Shown in pieces: positions 33,251 through 42,611 of a stretch of DNA of 64,000 bases (its first letter is position 1; each line of letters starts with the position of its first letter). The stretch is from Ancylomarina subtilis. Its GTDB lineage: Bacteria; Bacteroidota; Bacteroidia; Bacteroidales; Marinifilaceae. Location of the stretch: assembly GCF_004217115.1 (NCBI RefSeq), contig NZ_SHKN01000004.1, positions 50,206 through 114,205 of the forward strand. The letters are read 5' to 3'. The notes below the pieces were generated by a model. It saw nothing but the letters and a program-made list of their open reading frames with translations. It did no database searches and was not told the origin of the DNA. Both the position numbers and the translations under genes were made by a program.

Positions 33251-34333
33251 ATGAGCATTAAAATCTATAGTATTATCAAAGCAACAGGAAAGTACATTCC
33301 ATCGACAATTGTAAAAAATGAAGATTTCCTTAGCAATGACTTTTATGACACCTATGACAAGAAGAGTGAGAAATCAAATCAGGAAATAACCCGGAAATTT
33401 GAAGAAATCACAACAATCGCAGAGAGACGACATGTTGCGAAAGACCTGGTTGCATCTGACATTGCTTTTTTTGCTGCTGAAGATGCCATTCAAAGTTCAA
33501 AAATTGATAAAGAAGAATTGGATTATATTATCGTTGCTCACAATTTTGGTGACGTGAAACACGATAACAGAAAGTCTGATCTTGTTCCCAGTTTGGCCGC
33601 ACGTGTCAAGCATAAACTAAAGATTAAAAACCCCAACTGCATTGCTTACGATTTACCTTTTGGATGTCCGGGCTGGTTACAGGCAACCATTCAGGCAGAT
33701 TATTACATCAAATCAGGCGATGCAAAACAAATACTGGTCATAGGGGCTGATGTCTTGTCCCGAATTTCTGATCCCCATGATAGAGACAGCATGCTTTATG
33801 CCGATGGTGCAGGCGCTGTTATTTTGGAAGGAAAGGAAAGTGATACCCCAATCGGCATACTGGCACACAGCACCCGATCGGATACCTATCAGTTTTCAGA
33901 AATGTTATATATGGATACCTCATTCAATCCCGATAGCGAGCATAAAGATGCCTTATTTTTGAAGATGAATGGTCGTAAATTATACCAATACGCTCTAACA
34001 ACTGTTCCTCAAGCCATACAAACCTGTCTTGAAAAAAGCAAAACGCCGCTAAGTGAGATCAAAAAGGTCTTGATTCATCAAGCCAATGGGAAAATGGATG
34101 ATGCCATATTAAAACGCTTATACGCCCTTTATGATATACATGAATTACCCAAAGATATCATGCCCATGACCATTTCGTGGTTAGGGAACTCTTCGGTTGC
34201 AACGGTGCCAACCCTGCTGGATCTGATCCTAAAAGATGAGCTAAAACCTCACACAATTAAAGCCGGCGACAGCATTGTTTTTGCATCAGTAGGTGCAGGA
34301 ATGAATATCAATGCCATGGTTTATAAAATGTAA
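33251..34333 (+). CDS. 3-oxoacyl-ACP synthase III-like enzyme (KAS III)
   Basis: A 360-residue thiolase-fold condensing enzyme. The triad is visible: Cys139 in AYDLPFGCPGWLQA, His in VLIHQANGKMDDAI, and Asn in SWLGNSSVATVP; the C-terminal VFASVGAGMNINAMVYKM is also family-typical. It is longer than housekeeping FabH (about 320 aa), with a charged insertion near residues 30-60, and it does not lie in a fatty-acid cluster. It may load an unusual starter acyl unit or act in a secondary pathway. It is monocistronic; a palindrome-rich leader (33015-33191) precedes it. Confidence 0.87.
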   Translation: MSIKIYSIIKATGKYIPSTIVKNEDFLSNDFYDTYDKKSEKSNQEITRKFEEITTIAERRHVAKDLVASDIAFFAAEDAIQSSKIDKEELDYIIVAHNFGDVKHDNRKSDLVPSLAARVKHKLKIKNPNCIAYDLPFGCPGWLQATIQADYYIKSGDAKQILVIGADVLSRISDPHDRDSMLYADGAGAVILEGKESDTPIGILAHSTRSDTYQFSEMLYMDTSFNPDSEHKDALFLKMNGRKLYQYALTTVPQAIQTCLEKSKTPLSEIKKVLIHQANGKMDDAILKRLYALYDIHELPKDIMPMTISWLGNSSVATVPTLLDLILKDELKPHTIKAGDSIVFASVGAGMNINAMVYKM

Positions 34334-34410
34334 AGGTCGACACGGTCAGCTTGAAATTGACAATTCTTTTTGTTTCCCCTCCTTTACCAAGAGGAGTATT
34401 CTAGAATATA

Positions 34411-34441
34411 AAAAAGCCAACAAAAGTAATTTTGTTGGCTT
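34411..34441 (-). terminator. Terminator after the NdpA-like gene
   Basis: A perfect 12-bp stem (34414-34425 with 34430-34441) with a GTAA loop. The A run on the left is a T run for the minus strand; the hairpin may also end the convergent KAS III transcript. Confidence 0.85.
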
Positions 34442-34462
34442 GATATAAGATAGTTTTAAATT

Positions 34463-35509
34463 CTAATTCTCTTCTCTAAAGAACAGCTTGTAGAAACTCA
34501 TATCGCGAGCAGCATCGTACCCTTTCTCAAGAAACTTGCGCTGGCCGTGAATGTAAACATGAAAGTTTTTATCCAATTTCAAGACTTGTTTGAAGAAACG
34601 CTGCTCGCCTTTTACGGCATCCTTATTGATATTAAATTCAGCATTAATATCGTTATCGTGCTCGCTTTGGTAATAGTTCTTGTATTCGTCAAAGGCATTC
34701 ATAACCTCAGGTTGTTCAATCACTTCACGCTTAAACAAATCCTCATTAAACTCTTTTTTATCCTTAAAGAAGTTTATCGATTTATTCATTAAATCAATCT
34801 GATCAGCCTTGGCAACCTCATTTTCATCGTTGTAAACTTCTCCTATAAATCCCTTACACATTTCAAGATAATTCTGAGTGTGATAGAAATCATCTTCACG
34901 AAGTTTCAAGTTTAAGAAATCCTCTTTCCAATATAGGGCTTCGTTATTTTTATTGGTTTTATCAACAATACAAACCTTGTAGCCGTTCTCTTTTTCGGTA
35001 TTGAAAATCAAACATCCCTTATCCAGTTTTTTGATATTGATACCACTCTCGCAGCCCAATTCGAAATTTTCCTGATTCTGATAAACCTTTAGGAAAGTAT
35101 CCTTATTTTCTGATTTAAATATACCTAAAGCATCGCAAACCTCCCCATCGACAATACAACCCGAGAAAGCAACCAAATAAAACTCACCGCCCTTTATATT
35201 GGGATGATTCGATTTATCGTAAAGGTGCATGGCAATATTCACCGATTGATCGTAAAAACTGTCGTTATCTTCAAAGAATTCGGTAGCAAAGCAATACACC
35301 TCATTCATGCTCAATCCGGCTTCGTGCTGAAAGTTATAGAACTCTTCCTTATTAAAAGCCGACAAAAAATATTTCAACAGAATATCTCTGACATCATCAT
35401 CTTCCAACTGTATCCCTTGCTTCGAAAGTTTCAAAGTTTCTTCATGATGCTTGTTACCTACATTATGAACCACTATTCGGTCCAGATTTATATCATCGAA
35501 ATTAAACAT
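34463..35509 (-). CDS. Nucleoid-associated protein (NdpA/YejK family)
   Basis: A 348-residue protein matching the 37-kDa nucleoid-associated family: N-terminal LDRIVVHNVGNKHHEETLKLS, a GEFYLVAFSGCIVDGEVCDALGIFKSENK segment, and a C-terminal FKQVLKLDKNFHVYIHGQRKFLEKGYD. YejK of E. coli is found with the nucleoid; its role is not settled, and Bacteroidota forms are poorly studied. No signal or membrane segment. A perfect 9-bp inverted repeat with a 7-base loop lies 41 bp upstream (35550-35574) and could be an operator. Confidence 0.78.
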   Translation of the reverse strand: MFNFDDINLDRIVVHNVGNKHHEETLKLSKQGIQLEDDDVRDILLKYFLSAFNKEEFYNFQHEAGLSMNEVYCFATEFFEDNDSFYDQSVNIAMHLYDKSNHPNIKGGEFYLVAFSGCIVDGEVCDALGIFKSENKDTFLKVYQNQENFELGCESGINIKKLDKGCLIFNTEKENGYKVCIVDKTNKNNEALYWKEDFLNLKLREDDFYHTQNYLEMCKGFIGEVYNDENEVAKADQIDLMNKSINFFKDKKEFNEDLFKREVIEQPEVMNAFDEYKNYYQSEHDNDINAEFNINKDAVKGEQRFFKQVLKLDKNFHVYIHGQRKFLEKGYDAARDMSFYKLFFREEN

Positions 35510-35549
35510 GCTTATTCTTTTATTTATTCTAATTTGATTTCTGTTTCAA

Positions 35550-35574
35550 TCGAATCATCAAAAAAATGATTCGA
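35550..35574. promoter_or_regulatory. Inverted repeat upstream of the NdpA-like gene
   Basis: TCGAATCAT and ATGATTCGA (35550-35558 and 35566-35574) flank CAAAAAA. With no T run after it, an operator is a better reading than a terminator. Confidence 0.4.
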
Positions 35575-35653
35575 AAGAGAGCGTAAAGATACTGACTTTT
35601 ATGGCTGATAAATACGCATTATGCCTTGATATCTGAAAAAACGAATAGAAATT

Positions 35654-36445
35654 CTAGTTGGGATTTCTCACACTTACATTCGCTTTGGTTTTTAGAATGT
35701 AATAATTTTGATATGAGGTCTTGACAACAGCAACGATAGGAATCTCACGATTTATTTTCCCTCCCTTGGGAATACTAAATTTAAAAACGGCTTTTCCTTT
35801 TTTCGTTTCCAATTCACTCATGTGTGAATTCACCTTTACAGGAAGAGATTTACCATTGATCAGGCTGCCAATATAAAACTGCACATCTCTGAACTTTTTA
35901 TCCAGACTCAACTCCAGCATATACATGCTTGATTCTCTAAGGAGATTAACATGCTTAACTTGTATTTGAGGCTCTGTTTTTTGCTTACCGGTATTTGAGA
36001 ATTCTTTCAAGCCTGTACACATCATGTTGTTTTCAAAATCCATTTCAGATTTTAACTTGCCATCTTCCCAATATTTTTTTTGAGGTCCCTGTTTTACCCC
36101 ATTCCGATAGGTGGTTAAGCGGTACAGACGTCCACTTTTATAAAACCACTTAACTTCCCCATCTTTTTTCCCATCCACATAAGGAATTTCATATTGTTTT
36201 TCGCCTGTTTCATAAAAGGTCATGCTAACCCCCACCTTCTTATTATCCTTATAATTGACAATAGATTTCAGTTTTCCATTGGGGTATTTGTATCTGACTT
36301 CTCCATTGATGTTTTTTGAATCCGTCGAACTGGAATCGACCGAAAAAGATTGCTCAACAGCGTCATCTTTTTTAGAAAATTTCTCAAGGATAAAATCACA
36401 AGAGGATAAAATAAAAATGGATAATACGAGTAATGTTAATTTCAT
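35654..36445 (-). CDS. MORN/YwqK-type repeat lipoprotein
   Basis: A 263-residue lipoprotein (signal ending ILSSC, Cys16). Residues 45-140 hold four short repeats of the type YPNGKLKSIVNYKDNKKVG, FYETGEKQYEIPYVDGKKDG, FYKSGRLYRLTTYRNGVKQG, YWEDGKLKSEMDFENNM, which are the MORN-variant (YwqK-like antitoxin-repeat) units common in Bacteroidota. The C-terminal 100 residues are a separate beta-rich part with no recognised family. Such repeats often bind membranes or partners; the role is unknown. It starts 21 bp after the AddA-like gene on the same strand and is likely co-transcribed. Confidence 0.75.
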   Translation of the reverse strand: MKLTLLVLSIFILSSCDFILEKFSKKDDAVEQSFSVDSSSTDSKNINGEVRYKYPNGKLKSIVNYKDNKKVGVSMTFYETGEKQYEIPYVDGKKDGEVKWFYKSGRLYRLTTYRNGVKQGPQKKYWEDGKLKSEMDFENNMMCTGLKEFSNTGKQKTEPQIQVKHVNLLRESSMYMLELSLDKKFRDVQFYIGSLINGKSLPVKVNSHMSELETKKGKAVFKFSIPKGGKINREIPIVAVVKTSYQNYYILKTKANVSVRNPN

Positions 36446-36466
36446 TTTAGGGGCTTTATATTTTGT

Positions 36467-39400
36467 TTAAACTTCTACAACTTCATCCAATTTTCCATAC
36501 AGGATAAAGGCACTTACCTTTTTATAATTCATTTGCTGAAGCAGCTTTTTATAAGCGCCAACCTGACGAATATGCGCTTTTTCTTTATTCTTCCCAAACT
36601 TATAATCAATCACAATGGCTTCATCCCCTTTCACAATCACCCTATCGGGGCGTAAGGTATTGCCTTCTCCCAATAGAACATCCCGCTCATTTATCACACG
36701 CCAGTCTTTCGAAAACCAGGATGCAATTTGAGGCTTACTGAACAGATCCTGAACCATCAGCCTGACCTCGCTTGCCTGCAATTCATCCAACTTTCCTTCG
36801 AATTTCAGTTGAGCCAATGCCTCATCAAGATCTTCAGCATAACGAATATTCTGAAACAAGACATGCAAAATATTCCCTCTATTTATGGGGGCAAAACTAT
36901 CAATAGACGCCGCCTCTGAAAAGTCGAAGTAATCTGCAGCATGCGATCGCAATTTCAACCGGTCATCCAGCATAGACGCCGGATATTCAAGTAATCGGGG
37001 CACCTCTTCGTAGCTCTCCTCAACCCGCTCTTTGGTCGACAAGACTCCTAATTCAAAGCATTTATTCTCATCGTCCCAATACGAATTGATATGGATGATT
37101 TTATTCGATCCAAATTCGTCAGAATACGTGTTGGCATTCTCGAAGATGTGATACAACAAATGACTCACCTTCGAAAACTTGTCTCCCATAGGTAAGGGCG
37201 AATAACAAACCAGAACCTCCTCAGCCCGGGTGGTTGCGACATACAAGAGGTTTAAATTATCGATATAAGCCTGAAGTTTTTCGGCAAAATATTCTTTATA
37301 ATATATGGTCTGCTTTAAATCAGAACCATAACGAATGGGCAAGACATCAACTCGATTAAAACCTTCCAGTTCGGGTTGACACCAAAGAATTTTTGTGTGC
37401 TTCACATCATCCAAATCCCAATCGCAAAATGGCAATAAAACCGCCTTAAATTCCAAACCTTTCGATTTGTGGATGGTCAGTATCCGAATGGCATCCTGAT
37501 GATCGGATACCGATATCACTTCCTTTTCCTTTCTCTCTTCCCAATAATCAATAAAGGAATTCAGGTCGGGAGAATCGCTACGCGTAAAACTCAGAACCAA
37601 ATCCTGAAAAGCCTCCAGATAAGGAAAATCTGAAGCCCGCTTATTCAAACCAAAAATAGCAATCAATTGCTCTACTAAATCGAAAAGCGCCTGACGTTTC
37701 AGGAATGAAATATTTTCGACAAACTCATGGGGAAACAAACCTTTAAATACATCTTCAGGATCTTCGCTTTGCGCAAAAATATCATCCAAATTATCAGGTG
37801 TCTCATTTTTTAAATACAGGCGATACTCCTGAAGCAAATAGGCCAGATTGATCTGATCTTCCGGATAAATGAAATACCTCAATAAATGGGTCAAAAAGCT
37901 AATCACCGAATTATTTTTAAGGTAGAGCGAGTCATTTGAAATGACATTGTAGTTGACCCCTTCTTTGGCCAAACCCGAGTTTCGATAAGTCATGAGTGTG
38001 TTTGCAATCCGCGCACCCTCACGCCCGTTACGAACCAGAATGGCCATATCACCCGCCCTGTAACCTTTAGCTTGTATCTCTTCAATTTGAGCGGGCAATT
38101 GTTCCAATACCTTTTCGGTCCACTTCTCACCCTTCTCAACCTCAATCATATTGGCTCTCACATAGCCCGGGCATTTATCATCTCCTCCGGGAAAATCCTG
38201 ATAAACGTCAGCGTAAGCATTTAGTATGCGCGCACGCTCCACATTTAGCCTTTCTTCCAATGCCGGCGGAATATCTGCATTATAATCGTTCTGTAAAGCC
38301 TGAGAGGCTATAGCATACAATGCATTATTAAAATTGATAACATTCTTCGAACTTCGCCAATTTTTGTCCAAAGTCAGGCCATTCACACCTTGATCTTTAA
38401 AGTCAACATCCAACTGTTCGGCCAGGAGTTTCCAATCGCCATTTCGCCAACGATAAATCGATTGCTTAACATCGCCTACAACCAAAGAGCGATTGTCCTC
38501 AGCCAACGAATTCCCAACCAATGGACGGAAATTATCCCATTGCATTGAAGAGGTATCCTGAAACTCATCAATCATGAAATGCTTGTACACATTCCCGATC
38601 TTCTCATACACAAAAGGCGTGTCGTTGGTTCCAATAATACTTCGAAGCAAACGGGAAGCATCTGACAATAAAAAAAGATTCTCATCCTCGGTAAAGGACT
38701 TTATCTTTTTAGAGATATCCGTCAGGATACCCAGGGTATAGATATACTTAAGTGTTTTATCGGTTGAGAAATAGAGCTGACACTCGTTGTCAAAATATTC
38801 AACCGCATTTTTCAACAAATCACCCAAGCCTGATGAATAAGCCGAAGACACGGCCGCTTTTATATCAGCACTCGCTTTAGCAGTCGTCCATTTATCCGGA
38901 TTATCAATAGCTGCCAAAACACGGGCTCCGGGTTCAACCATTTCACCCGCTTGCAGTTTATAAAAATAGTTTGCAAAACCCGATTTCCCATAAGAAAAAT
39001 CAGTTAGACTCAATCCCTGATTTTCGATCAAATAAACAGCCCTGCTCCCTATCTCTTTTAGTGTATTTTCAAATTCGTCCTTTATTTGTTTTAATCCTTT
39101 TCGATAGGCATTTAAGAAATTCTTATCCGATAATTTTTCAATCAAAACCTGATCGAAATTCATGTAATCCTCTTTGAACACCTCGGTACCGACTTCGAGA
39201 ATATCATTCTTAAAATTCCAGGTCTTTCCCTCCCTTATCTTCGATTCGGCAAAATCAGACAACCAGGATCGCAATTGAGCATCTTCATCCACATCGAGAA
39301 ACAAAAGATCAACCACTTCGTTTAAAACCTTACGTTGATCGAGCTCAATATTAAAACCCATCTGCAAACCAATTTCCCGGGTAAACGAGCGGACAACTTT

Positions 39401-39736
39401 TTGGAAAAAACTATCGATAGTCGTGACTGAAAATCGACTATAATCGTGTAATAAACGGTTTAAAATTTCTTTTGCTTTAATCTGCAAGGCAGCTTTATCA
39501 AGCTGATTGATTGTCATCAATTCTTTGGCATAGGGGGACTTCTCGCCTTTCGAAAGAATATAAATCTCCTTTAAAATTCGGGATTTCATTTCATCAGTCG
39601 CCTTATTGGTAAAGGTTACTGCCAAGATGCTTCGATAATTTATGGCTTCCTCAAAAACCAGCTTCAAATATTCTCTGGTTAATGTATAGGTTTTCCCCGA
39701 TCCGGCCGAGGCTCGGTATATATTTAATGATGACAT
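36467..39736 (-). CDS. AddA-like UvrD helicase with C-terminal PD-(D/E)XK nuclease
   Basis: A 1089-residue superfamily 1A helicase-nuclease for processing DNA double-strand ends. Walker A ASAGSGKT (10-17), motif Ia LAVTFTNKATDEM, motif II MIDEFQDTSSMQW, motif III VGDVKQSIYRWRNGD, motif IV LDKNWRSS, motif V TIHKSKGLEF and motif VI LYVATTRAEE are all present. The nuclease end has LRPDRVIVKGDEAIVIDYKFGK, with the D-x(n)-DYK pattern, then QVGAYKKLL. In many Bacteroidota an AddB-like PD-(D/E)XK protein is encoded next to it; none is in this window. A MORN-type lipoprotein gene follows at 21 bp. Confidence 0.92.
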   Translation of the reverse strand: MSSLNIYRASAGSGKTYTLTREYLKLVFEEAINYRSILAVTFTNKATDEMKSRILKEIYILSKGEKSPYAKELMTINQLDKAALQIKAKEILNRLLHDYSRFSVTTIDSFFQKVVRSFTREIGLQMGFNIELDQRKVLNEVVDLLFLDVDEDAQLRSWLSDFAESKIREGKTWNFKNDILEVGTEVFKEDYMNFDQVLIEKLSDKNFLNAYRKGLKQIKDEFENTLKEIGSRAVYLIENQGLSLTDFSYGKSGFANYFYKLQAGEMVEPGARVLAAIDNPDKWTTAKASADIKAAVSSAYSSGLGDLLKNAVEYFDNECQLYFSTDKTLKYIYTLGILTDISKKIKSFTEDENLFLLSDASRLLRSIIGTNDTPFVYEKIGNVYKHFMIDEFQDTSSMQWDNFRPLVGNSLAEDNRSLVVGDVKQSIYRWRNGDWKLLAEQLDVDFKDQGVNGLTLDKNWRSSKNVINFNNALYAIASQALQNDYNADIPPALEERLNVERARILNAYADVYQDFPGGDDKCPGYVRANMIEVEKGEKWTEKVLEQLPAQIEEIQAKGYRAGDMAILVRNGREGARIANTLMTYRNSGLAKEGVNYNVISNDSLYLKNNSVISFLTHLLRYFIYPEDQINLAYLLQEYRLYLKNETPDNLDDIFAQSEDPEDVFKGLFPHEFVENISFLKRQALFDLVEQLIAIFGLNKRASDFPYLEAFQDLVLSFTRSDSPDLNSFIDYWEERKEKEVISVSDHQDAIRILTIHKSKGLEFKAVLLPFCDWDLDDVKHTKILWCQPELEGFNRVDVLPIRYGSDLKQTIYYKEYFAEKLQAYIDNLNLLYVATTRAEEVLVCYSPLPMGDKFSKVSHLLYHIFENANTYSDEFGSNKIIHINSYWDDENKCFELGVLSTKERVEESYEEVPRLLEYPASMLDDRLKLRSHAADYFDFSEAASIDSFAPINRGNILHVLFQNIRYAEDLDEALAQLKFEGKLDELQASEVRLMVQDLFSKPQIASWFSKDWRVINERDVLLGEGNTLRPDRVIVKGDEAIVIDYKFGKNKEKAHIRQVGAYKKLLQQMNYKKVSAFILYGKLDEVVEV

Positions 39737-39860
39737 AGTCGTTCTAATTTATCCCGAAAATACAATTTTTAAGCTAGCTTAACAGTAAGAACAAAGATGT
39801 TTTTTATTTTAGTTTACGGCCTTATTCCGACAAGAAAGGCAATCGATAAGCTTCGAAAAT

Positions 39861-39892
39861 AAAAAGCCTCTTGAGTCGAAACGCAAGAGGCA
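39861..39892 (-). terminator. Terminator after the DUF3078 gene
   Basis: GCCTCTTG (39866-39873) pairs with CAAGAGGC (39884-39891); on the minus strand a T run follows. Confidence 0.8.
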
Positions 39893-39915
39893 TGTATTAA
39901 TTTGGCAGATTTTAT

Positions 39916-40800
39916 CTAAAACTTATAAGATAAACCAATACCCAATACTTCTTTAAATTGAACTTTAACACCTCTGTTTACACCCTCTTTATCCACATAT
40001 TGTACGTCATCATCGTAAACCAATGTTGTGTTGATGGAAGCTGTTAAAAATTTATTCACCTTCATATTGATCATCAAATCCCAATTCACATCAATATTTC
40101 CGAAAGACTCTGAATAGGCTGTAAATAAATCTAAAGTACTTTTTAAATCCACATTTTTAGCCACGGTCTTCTTCAAGACCATTTTTGCCAGAGCACCAAA
40201 CTCATATCTTATTTTATCCCCCGGATCGACTCCAAAAGCGCCTGCATCCGATAAATCTTCATCATTTACAAAGGTTGTTTTTCCCGTTACAGGTGATAAA
40301 TAAGCTGAGAAAATCTCATTGGGCTTATAGTCCATACCCAGAGAAAGTAAAAGATATGCTGGTGCCATGAAATTGGATACTTTTTGATCGGGATCACCTT
40401 CATTTTTGCCGTAGTTATATCCCTTTGCAAACTGAGTTTTAAAATCTAATAATGCCGTATAATACCATTTCTTACTCGCCTGATGTCCATATTTGGTTAC
40501 AAAATCAATTTTATCGATGCTTTTACGAGTTCCCTCATCACCTTGCTTCAAAAGACCATATTCCAGGTTCAATGTGTTATCCCAGGCATTTTTAGCTTTG
40601 GTGTAATTGGCAAATAAATTCAGTTGTGCATTAGTTGATATCGCATTATCCCCACCGCCAGACCAGCTGCTTAAAGACGTTTGCGAAAATGATAATGAAG
40701 CCATACCCCCTTTTTTCCAGTAGCTGGTATCTTGAGCCTCTTGTGCACTCGCATTTAAACAGATAAGTGCCATAAATACAAAAAGTAATTTTCTAATCAT
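39916..40800 (-). CDS. DUF3078 protein, exported, probable outer-membrane beta-barrel
   Basis: A 294-residue protein with a signal peptide (KLLFVFMALICLNASA, cleavage near residue 19). The mature part opens with YWKKGGMASLSFSQTSLSSWSGGGDNA, the hallmark of DUF3078, and contains alternating hydrophobic strands with aromatic ends (WDNTLNLEYGLLKQ, KWYYTALLDFKTQFA, YEFGALAKMVLKK, GVKVQFKEVLGIGLSYKF), ending with the Phe typical of outer-membrane barrels. Function unknown; found across Bacteroidota. It stands alone, with its own terminator, and is divergent from mnmA. Confidence 0.85.
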   Translation of the reverse strand: MIRKLLFVFMALICLNASAQEAQDTSYWKKGGMASLSFSQTSLSSWSGGGDNAISTNAQLNLFANYTKAKNAWDNTLNLEYGLLKQGDEGTRKSIDKIDFVTKYGHQASKKWYYTALLDFKTQFAKGYNYGKNEGDPDQKVSNFMAPAYLLLSLGMDYKPNEIFSAYLSPVTGKTTFVNDEDLSDAGAFGVDPGDKIRYEFGALAKMVLKKTVAKNVDLKSTLDLFTAYSESFGNIDVNWDLMINMKVNKFLTASINTTLVYDDDVQYVDKEGVNRGVKVQFKEVLGIGLSYKF

Positions 40801-40896
40801 TGTATCTCGTTTTTTAATTAATAATCTGACCTATGAACATACTAAATTAATTTATTTTGTTTAAAAATAAGCACAGCTCTTATCAAAAAGTCAATA

Positions 40897-40927
40897 TTGC
40901 GCTTCATAATTTTAATAAGTACATTTG
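40897..40927 (+). promoter_or_regulatory. Promoter of mnmA
   Basis: TTG (40897-40899), a 20-base spacer and TACATTTG (40920-40927) match the Bacteroidota form. The start near 40933 lies just before the AAGGAG ribosome site at 40941. Confidence 0.65.
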
Positions 40928-40954
40928 CAGATTCAAAATGAAGGAGAAAAAGAA

Positions 40955-42133
40955 ATGACAAAGAAAGTAGTAATTGGATTGTCAGGTGGTGTTGATTCAA
41001 GCGTAGCTGCCTATTTGCTAAAAGAGCAAGGCTACGAGGTTGAGGCACTATTTATGCAAAACTGGAACGACACGGTCGGTTTGAAATCAGAAGAGTGTCC
41101 TTTTGACGAGGATATTCTGTTTGCACAAATGGTGGCTAAAAAATTGGATATTCCATTCCATTTTGTTGATTTAAGTAAGGAGTATCGCGCTCAGGTTATT
41201 GATTATATGTTCTCGGAGTATGAGCAAGGTCGCACACCAAATCCTGATGTGCTTTGCAATCGTGAGATTAAATTTGATGTCTTCCTGAAAAAGGCTCTTG
41301 AGCTTGGAGCTGACTATGTGGCCACAGGACATTATTGCAGAAAAGAAACCAAAATAATAGATGGGAAAGAAGTCTACAGCCTTTTAGCTGGTGTTGATAA
41401 CAATAAGGATCAGAGTTATTTCCTTTGTCAGCTTTCGCAGGAACAGCTATCAAAAGCCATGTTTCCAATTGGAGAGATTGAAAAACCTGAAGTTAGAGAG
41501 ATAGCCCGAAAAGCGAAATTAGCATCAGCTGAAAAGAAAGACTCACAGGGTATCTGTTTTGTTGGTAAGGTTGATTTACCTATTTTCCTGCAACAGAAAC
41601 TTAAAGCTAAACCCGGTGTAATTGTAGAAGTTCTTGCAGAAAACGCACACAGACTTTTACCTAAATCAGAGGATTTAGTAGAGTTGGCAAAACCCTATAA
41701 ATTCAGAAGACACCATGGGAAAAAAGTGGGTGAACACAATGGTGCTCATTTCTTTACTGTTGGTCAAAGAAAAGGTTTAAACGTAGGCGGAAAGGCGGAA
41801 CCCCTTTTTGTTATAGGAACTGATGTAAAAGAGAATATTGTTTATACAGGTATGGGACACTCTCATCCACTGTTGATGCGTAGAGCTCTGTTTATCTCAA
41901 AAGAAGAGACTCACTGGATTCGTCCGGATTTAATGCCAACCGAAGAGTGTGAACGACGCTACGACATTAGAATTCGTTACCGTCAGCCCCTTCAAAAAGG
42001 AACCATTTATTTTAAGAAAGAAGGCTTATATATTCTTTTCGATGAACCCCAACGTGCAGTTGTTGCAGGACAATTTGCAGCATGGTACGATGGTGATGAA
42101 CTAATTGGTTCCGGTCCTATTGACGGGGAATAA
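40955..42133 (+). CDS. mnmA: tRNA-specific 2-thiouridylase MnmA
   Basis: From ATG 40955 (392 aa), placed by the AAGGAG site at 40941 and by the promoter; an upstream TTG at 40925 lies inside the -7 element and is rejected. The enzyme 2-thiolates U34 of Lys, Glu and Gln tRNAs. The ATP-PPase loop is [15 protein letters not shown]; the catalytic Cys lies in [11 protein letters not shown] and the second Cys in [21 protein letters not shown] and [14 protein letters not shown] are further family blocks. Cytoplasmic and monocistronic, with a bidirectional terminator shared with the siaC unit. Confidence 0.96.
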   Translation: MTKKVVIGLSGGVDSSVAAYLLKEQGYEVEALFMQNWNDTVGLKSEECPFDEDILFAQMVAKKLDIPFHFVDLSKEYRAQVIDYMFSEYEQGRTPNPDVLCNREIKFDVFLKKALELGADYVATGHYCRKETKIIDGKEVYSLLAGVDNNKDQSYFLCQLSQEQLSKAMFPIGEIEKPEVREIARKAKLASAEKKDSQGICFVGKVDLPIFLQQKLKAKPGVIVEVLAENAHRLLPKSEDLVELAKPYKFRRHHGKKVGEHNGAHFFTVGQRKGLNVGGKAEPLFVIGTDVKENIVYTGMGHSHPLLMRRALFISKEETHWIRPDLMPTEECERRYDIRIRYRQPLQKGTIYFKKEGLYILFDEPQRAVVAGQFAAWYDGDELIGSGPIDGE

Positions 42134-42152
42134 GCACAAATTCATATACTAT

Positions 42153-42192
42153 AAAAAACGGGCTGTTTCAGATGAAACAGCCCGTTTTTTTT
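42153..42192. terminator. Bidirectional terminator between mnmA and siaC
   Basis: A long hairpin (AACGGGCTGTTTCA paired with TGAAACAGCCCGTT) has A and T runs on its two sides and lies between convergent genes. Confidence 0.94.
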
Positions 42193-42204
42193 ATATCGAA
42201 TCGA

Positions 42205-42588
42205 TTAAGCTTCTTTTTGTTCAATAATGGCAAAAGGTAAACCGACAATTGCGTCATAATCTTCACCCGCCTCCATCATATCCTCATCATCCTCTTCGAA
42301 ATACCAGTTGATAGAAATCTTATTACCGCGATTGGAAATTGTTTCAAGCTTTCTGAAAAAATCCAAAATACACTTTGATGAACTCGTATTAAAATACTCC
42401 AACTTCATATGAACAATCGTGTCCGTTTTTACTTCCTGTGAATATGTATCCAACCATTCCATCAATGGAATATAAAATTCCAATGAGTTTTCAGGAATTG
42501 AACGTCCCTCGAGTAATAATTCGCCTTTTTCAGCATCGAATATTACTTTTGGTGTTTTTGAAGTGCCTTCTATAATTAAAGTATCCAT
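42205..42588 (-). CDS. siaC: SiaC-family regulatory phosphoprotein (DUF1987)
   Basis: A 127-residue protein of the SiaC family. The motif YFNTSSSKCILDFF carries Thr68, at the same position as the threonine phosphorylated by SiaB in Pseudomonas aeruginosa SiaC. The N-terminal TPKVIFDAEKGELLLEGRSIPENS is also characteristic. In Pseudomonas, unphosphorylated SiaC activates a diguanylate cyclase (SiaD) and the PP2C phosphatase SiaA reverses the phosphorylation. Here siaB lies 23 bp upstream on the same strand but no cyclase or siaA adjoins, so the output differs or is encoded elsewhere. Confidence 0.9.
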   Translation of the reverse strand: MDTLIIEGTSKTPKVIFDAEKGELLLEGRSIPENSLEFYIPLMEWLDTYSQEVKTDTIVHMKLEYFNTSSSKCILDFFRKLETISNRGNKISINWYFEEDDEDMMEAGEDYDAIVGLPFAIIEQKEA

Positions 42589-42611
42589 AAAAGAATATCG
42601 TTATTTTTTGA

